A stretch of 8,437 nt of DNA from Vitreoscilla sp. Its GTDB lineage: Bacteria; Pseudomonadota; Gammaproteobacteria; Burkholderiales; Burkholderiaceae. A program made the translations under genes and the position numbers. The notes under the pieces were generated by a model. The model was not told the origin of the DNA, did no database searches, and saw only the letters and a program-made list of their open reading frames with translations. Location of the stretch: positions 1 through 8,437 of the forward strand of contig JACMOG010000398.1 of the NCBI GenBank assembly GCA_014378125.1, written 5' to 3'. Below, in pieces: positions 6,508 through 8,437 of the stretch (its first letter is position 1; each line of letters starts with the position of its first letter).

Positions 6508-7302
6508 ATGACCCGTCAACGCAACCTCCCCCCGACTGACCAGGCCGACGGCCTGCGGCGCATGTTCGCCGCGTCCCGCGCCGTCATCGTGCCCGTGGTC
6601 GCCAACCCGCACGTGGAGCACCACGGTGCCGTGCTGGCGCGCCTGGCGAGCGTGTTCGCCGAGAAGGGCCTGAACACGCTGGTGGTGGACGCCGCCGACA
6701 CCGCCCCCGAACCCGGCGAGCTGGCCTTCATCGACCTGCCCGCCTGCGTGGAGCCGCTGTCGCCGCAACTGGCCTACCTGGCCGCCCGCGGCCTTCCGAT
6801 GCAGCACGTGGACACGCGCGGTTCGTGCGCCAGCTTCATTCCCCGCATGCTCAACGTCGTGAGCGATGTCGACGTCGTCGTCATCCACGCCGAGGCGCGC
6901 GTGCTGGCCCGCATGCTGGGCGAGCAGCCGCTGCGTCCCATCCTGCTGGCCTCCGGCGCCAGCGAAAGCCTGACCCACGCCTACGCGGCTCTGAAGCTGC
7001 TGGTGCAGCGCCTGGGCCTCATGAGCTTCGACCTGGTGATGCCCAGCGTGAAGGGCCGCGGCCCCACGCCGGCGCAGATCGCCCGCCGGGTGTCCGATTG
7101 CGCCGACCGCTTCCTGGCCGCCGCGATGCATGACTGCGCCACCATCGACTGCACCCTCGCCTTCGGCGAGGGCGCCGGCCCCGACCTGATGCGCCTGGCT
7201 TCGGCCCAGCTGAGCATCCCGGCCCCCGCGCCGTCGCCCGTTGCGCCCGCGCGCAACCGCGCGCCCGCACGAGACGCCTCGTCTTCCTACCTGTCCGCTT
7301 GA
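6508..7302 (+). CDS. flhG: FlhG/FleN-type MinD-like protein with degenerate ATP-binding loop
   Basis: FlhG normally is a MinD-like ATPase that limits flagellar number, partly by stimulating FlhF GTPase. This 264-residue protein lies right after flhF and keeps the N-terminal DQAxxLR activator element (DQADGLR, 11-17). The fold can be followed in sequence: first strand VIVPVV (26-31), helix and second strand LASVFAEKGLNTLVVDAAD (46-64), a strand DVDVVVIHA (120-128) at the Walker B position, and a MinD-like SLTHAYAALKLLVQRLG segment. The Walker A loop, expected as KGGVGKT, reads NPHVEHHG (33-40), with no phosphate-binding glycines or lysine. The tail is Pro/Ala-rich and no amphipathic membrane helix is evident. 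A frameshift is unlikely because the frame and codon use are continuous. Some beta-proteobacterial FlhG proteins, as I recall them, have already altered loops. Naming rests on position, motif and fold pattern. Confidence 0.85.
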   Translation: MTRQRNLPPTDQADGLRRMFAASRAVIVPVVANPHVEHHGAVLARLASVFAEKGLNTLVVDAADTAPEPGELAFIDLPACVEPLSPQLAYLAARGLPMQHVDTRGSCASFIPRMLNVVSDVDVVVIHAEARVLARMLGEQPLRPILLASGASESLTHAYAALKLLVQRLGLMSFDLVMPSVKGRGPTPAQIARRVSDCADRFLAAAMHDCATIDCTLAFGEGAGPDLMRLASAQLSIPAPAPSPVAPARNRAPARDASSSYLSA

Positions 7303-7312
7303 ACAAGAATCT

Positions 7313-7316
7313 GGAG
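7313..7316 (+). promoter_or_regulatory. Ribosome binding site for fliA
   Basis: GGAG lies 6 nt before the ATG at 7323. This favours the ATG over the in-frame TTG at 7299, which overlaps the flhG stop and would add eight residues not typical of FliA. Confidence 0.75.
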
Positions 7317-7322
7317 ATCGCC

Positions 7323-8036
7323 ATGTACACCGCCAAAGGCAAACCCGACGCCAACGCGATGCTCAAGCAGTACAGCCCGCTTGTGCGCCGCCTCGCGCAC
7401 CAGATGATTGCCAAGCTGCCGGCCAACGTCGAGATCGACGACCTGATCCAGGTCGGCATGATCGGCCTGCATGACGCCATGTCCCGCTTCGACAGCGAGC
7501 AGGGCGTGCAGTTCGAGACGTTCGCCACCCAGCGCATCCGCGGCGCCATGCTCGACGAGCTGCGCGGCAGCGACTGGATGAGCCGCGGCGGCCGGCGCCA
7601 GCAGCGCGAGATCGAGACCGCGGTGCACAAGCTCGAGCAGAAGCTCGGCCGGGCCCCGCAGGAAAGCGAGATCGCCGAGTCGATGGGCATGTCGCTCACG
7701 CAGTACCAGGAGGTGCTGGGCAAGGTGCGCGGCACGCAGCTGGTGTACCTGGAAGACATGTCGGGCGACGAGGGCGGCGACGACTACCTCGACCGCCACG
7801 TGTCGAACGACGATGCCAATCCGCTGTCGATGCTGCAGGACCACCGCATGCGCGAGGCGCTGGTGGGGGCCATCAAGCACCTGCCCGAGCGCGAGCAGTA
7901 CGTCATGTCCATGTACTACGAACACGACATGAACCTGAAGGAAATCGCCGCGGTGCTGAAGGTCACCGAGAGCCGCGTTTGCCAGCTGCACAGCCAGTCG
8001 ATCGCCCGCCTGCGGGTCAAGCTGCGCGAGTGGTGA
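7323..8036 (+). CDS. fliA: RNA polymerase sigma factor FliA (sigma-28)
   Basis: FliA directs RNA polymerase to late (class III) flagellar promoters for flagellin, motor and chemotaxis genes, after its anti-sigma factor FlgM is exported through the finished hook. At 237 residues it matches E. coli FliA (239). Region 2 is clear: YSPLVRRLAHQM (17-28), the core-binding DDLIQVGMIGLHDAMSRFD (39-57) and the DNA-melting part FETFATQRIRGAMLDELR (64-81) with DWMSR (84-88). Region 3 follows (about 91-165). Region 4 (about 176-233) has the helix-turn-helix NLKEIAAVLKVTESRVCQLH (204-223) that reads the -35 element. It is the last gene of the flagellar operon, 20 nt after flhG, and is followed by an intrinsic terminator. 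No flgM is in the window. Confidence 0.97.
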   Translation: MYTAKGKPDANAMLKQYSPLVRRLAHQMIAKLPANVEIDDLIQVGMIGLHDAMSRFDSEQGVQFETFATQRIRGAMLDELRGSDWMSRGGRRQQREIETAVHKLEQKLGRAPQESEIAESMGMSLTQYQEVLGKVRGTQLVYLEDMSGDEGGDDYLDRHVSNDDANPLSMLQDHRMREALVGAIKHLPEREQYVMSMYYEHDMNLKEIAAVLKVTESRVCQLHSQSIARLRVKLREW

Positions 8037-8040
8037 GCGG

Positions 8041-8057
8041 CGGGGTTCACCCCGTTT
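8041..8057 (+). terminator. Short hairpin after fliA, possible first terminator
   Basis: CGGGG-TTCA-CCCCG (8041-8054) forms a five-pair stem four bases after the fliA stop, followed by only three T. The short U-run makes it a weak terminator by itself. It may protect the 3' end or act in tandem with the stronger hairpin downstream. Confidence 0.4.
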
Positions 8058-8068
8058 CGCCTTGCAGG

Positions 8069-8090
8069 AGCCGCCTTCGGGCGGCTTTTT
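8069..8090 (+). terminator. Intrinsic terminator of the flhB-fliA operon
   Basis: GCCGCC (8070-8075) and GGCGGC (8080-8085) enclose a TTCG loop, giving a very stable C(UUCG)G-capped stem. It extends by an A-U pair into a run of five T (8086-8090). It lies 33 nt after the fliA stop and closes the operon. Confidence 0.9.
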
Positions 8091-8103
8091 CGTGGATCAT
8101 CAC

Positions 8104-8178
8104 CGGATTGCGGATTGCGGATTGCGGATTGCGGATTGCGGATTGCGGGGTGCGTCGGATTGCGGTTTTGCGGTTTTG
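8104..8178. repeat. Heptanucleotide tandem repeat (CGGATTG)n with variant tail
   Basis: Six perfect CGGATTG units run from 8104 to 8145. A degenerate unit CGGGGTG (8146-8152), a CGT interruption and a further CGGATTG (8156-8162) follow. Two 8-base variants, CGGTTTTG (8163-8170 and 8171-8178), end the array. Perfect copies suggest slippage-driven copy number change. The array starts 13 bases after the operon terminator and is not part of a credible gene. Confidence 0.9.
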
Positions 8179-8199
8179 CGGGGCGCGCGGAGTCAGTCA

Positions 8200-8294
8200 C
8201 GACTTACCGGGCAAGTCTCTTTTGTTCGTGTCCCCCGCCGGCCTGCGGCGCGGCTCCTCCTTGACCTCACAAAAGAGACTCGCCCGGTTCGTCG
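8200..8294. repeat. 95-bp element bounded by 26-nt imperfect inverted repeats
   Basis: Bases 8200-8225 and the reverse complement of 8269-8294 agree at 23 of 26 positions, including an unbroken 12-base run AGTCTCTTTTGT. The 43-nt centre contains its own hairpin, CGCCG-GCCTG-CGGCG (8236-8250). One arm mismatch becomes a G-U pair only in a minus-strand transcript. No transposase, target duplication or U-run is visible, so it may be a REP/MITE-like intergenic element or a structured RNA. Confidence 0.7.
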
Positions 8295-8437
8295 TTCCAA
8301 CCCTGGGCGGCCCGCGGACAACATTTGCAGGGGAAGGAGTCCGCGAACTTGGTTGTTGGTCTTGGCATCGCCGGGCTGTCGAGGCCGCGACGATGCCCGC
8401 GGCCCGCACCACTCGCGGCCACCGGGCCTGACGCGAA
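8295..8437. other. Gene-free tail with three successive small inverted repeats
   Basis: No convincing gene was found between the 95-bp element and the right edge. Three perfect inverted repeats follow each other: CGCGGAC/GTCCGCG (8313-8319 and 8339-8345), GGCATCG/CGATGCC (8364-8370 and 8391-8397) and GGCCCG/CGGGCC (8401-8406 and 8423-8428). In DNA this GC-rich, 6-7 bp stems with long loops are expected fairly often, so functional meaning is uncertain. Confidence 0.4.

Noticed and set aside
4672..7131. An 819-codon open frame on the minus strand opposite flhF and flhG
   Set aside because: Same composition artefact: low-complexity, His/Gly/Arg-rich, no recognisable family, opposite well-supported genes.
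7299..7322. TTG start adding eight residues to FliA
   Set aside because: The ATG at 7323 has a properly spaced GGAG and gives the standard FliA length.
8104..8178. CRISPR array
   Set aside because: Units are 7 bases with no spacers; no cas genes nearby.
7979..8431. Open frame through the heptad repeat (translating as LRIADCG repeats)
   Set aside because: It starts inside fliA in another frame, runs through a terminator and a tandem repeat, and the 7-codon peptide repeat is a translation artefact of the DNA repeat.
8349..8437. Possible start of a gene running off the right edge (TTG at 8349 behind AAGGAG at 8334-8339)
   Set aside because: The first residues (LVVGLGIAGLS) look like a nucleotide-binding strand-loop, but the frame then becomes Arg/Pro-rich and only 29 codons are visible. 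It is not enough to call.

Overview
This 8.4 kb window is GC-rich DNA (very strong G/C third-position bias) from a bacterial chromosome. It most resembles a betaproteobacterium of the Burkholderiales, for three reasons: the gene order flhB-flhA-flhF-flhG-fliA, the style of the BioA, PanD and FliA proteins, and a beta-type FlhG beginning with a DQADGLRR stretch. The lineage is inferred from gene order and protein style, because no database search was possible.

Layout. Positions 1-1229 (minus strand) hold a cofactor pair: panD (aspartate decarboxylase) followed by bioA (DAPA aminotransferase). They overlap by four bases (ATGA), and bioA is cut by the left window edge. Positions 1230-1441 are a divergent intergenic region. 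It carries hairpins in the panD leader, a weak sigma-28-like promoter candidate pointing at flhB, a short ORF with a good ribosome binding site, and a degenerate 7-base tandem repeat that touches the flhB start codon. Positions 1442-8036 (plus strand) are a tightly packed flagellar operon: flhB and flhA (export gate and substrate switch of the flagellar type III secretion apparatus), flhF (SRP-type GTPase that places the flagellum), flhG (MinD-like partner of FlhF that controls flagellar number) and fliA (sigma-28 for late flagellar genes). Gaps are +18, -4, +66 and +20 nt, so co-transcription is likely. A UUCG-tetraloop intrinsic terminator closes the operon at 8069-8090. Positions 8091-8437 are gene-free and repeat-rich, with a 7-base tandem repeat (six perfect copies) and a 95-bp element bounded by 26-nt imperfect inverted repeats.

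How the genes work together. FlhF recruits early basal-body parts to the cell pole or chosen site and FlhG limits how often this happens. FlhA and FlhB then form the export gate that moves rod, hook and filament subunits. FliA switches on the late genes once the hook is finished. If the sigma-28-like site before flhB is real, FliA would also feed back on its own operon.

The most notable observation is that FlhG has lost the Walker A (KGGxGKT) ATP-binding loop but keeps the DQAxxLR element that stimulates FlhF GTPase, so it looks like a pseudo-ATPase. Other points worth a second look are the hairpins in the panD leader that cannot form together, the inverted-repeat element after fliA, related heptad repeats bracketing the flagellar operon, and a patch of atypical codon use inside flhA. 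I saw no unmistakable new multi-gene system.
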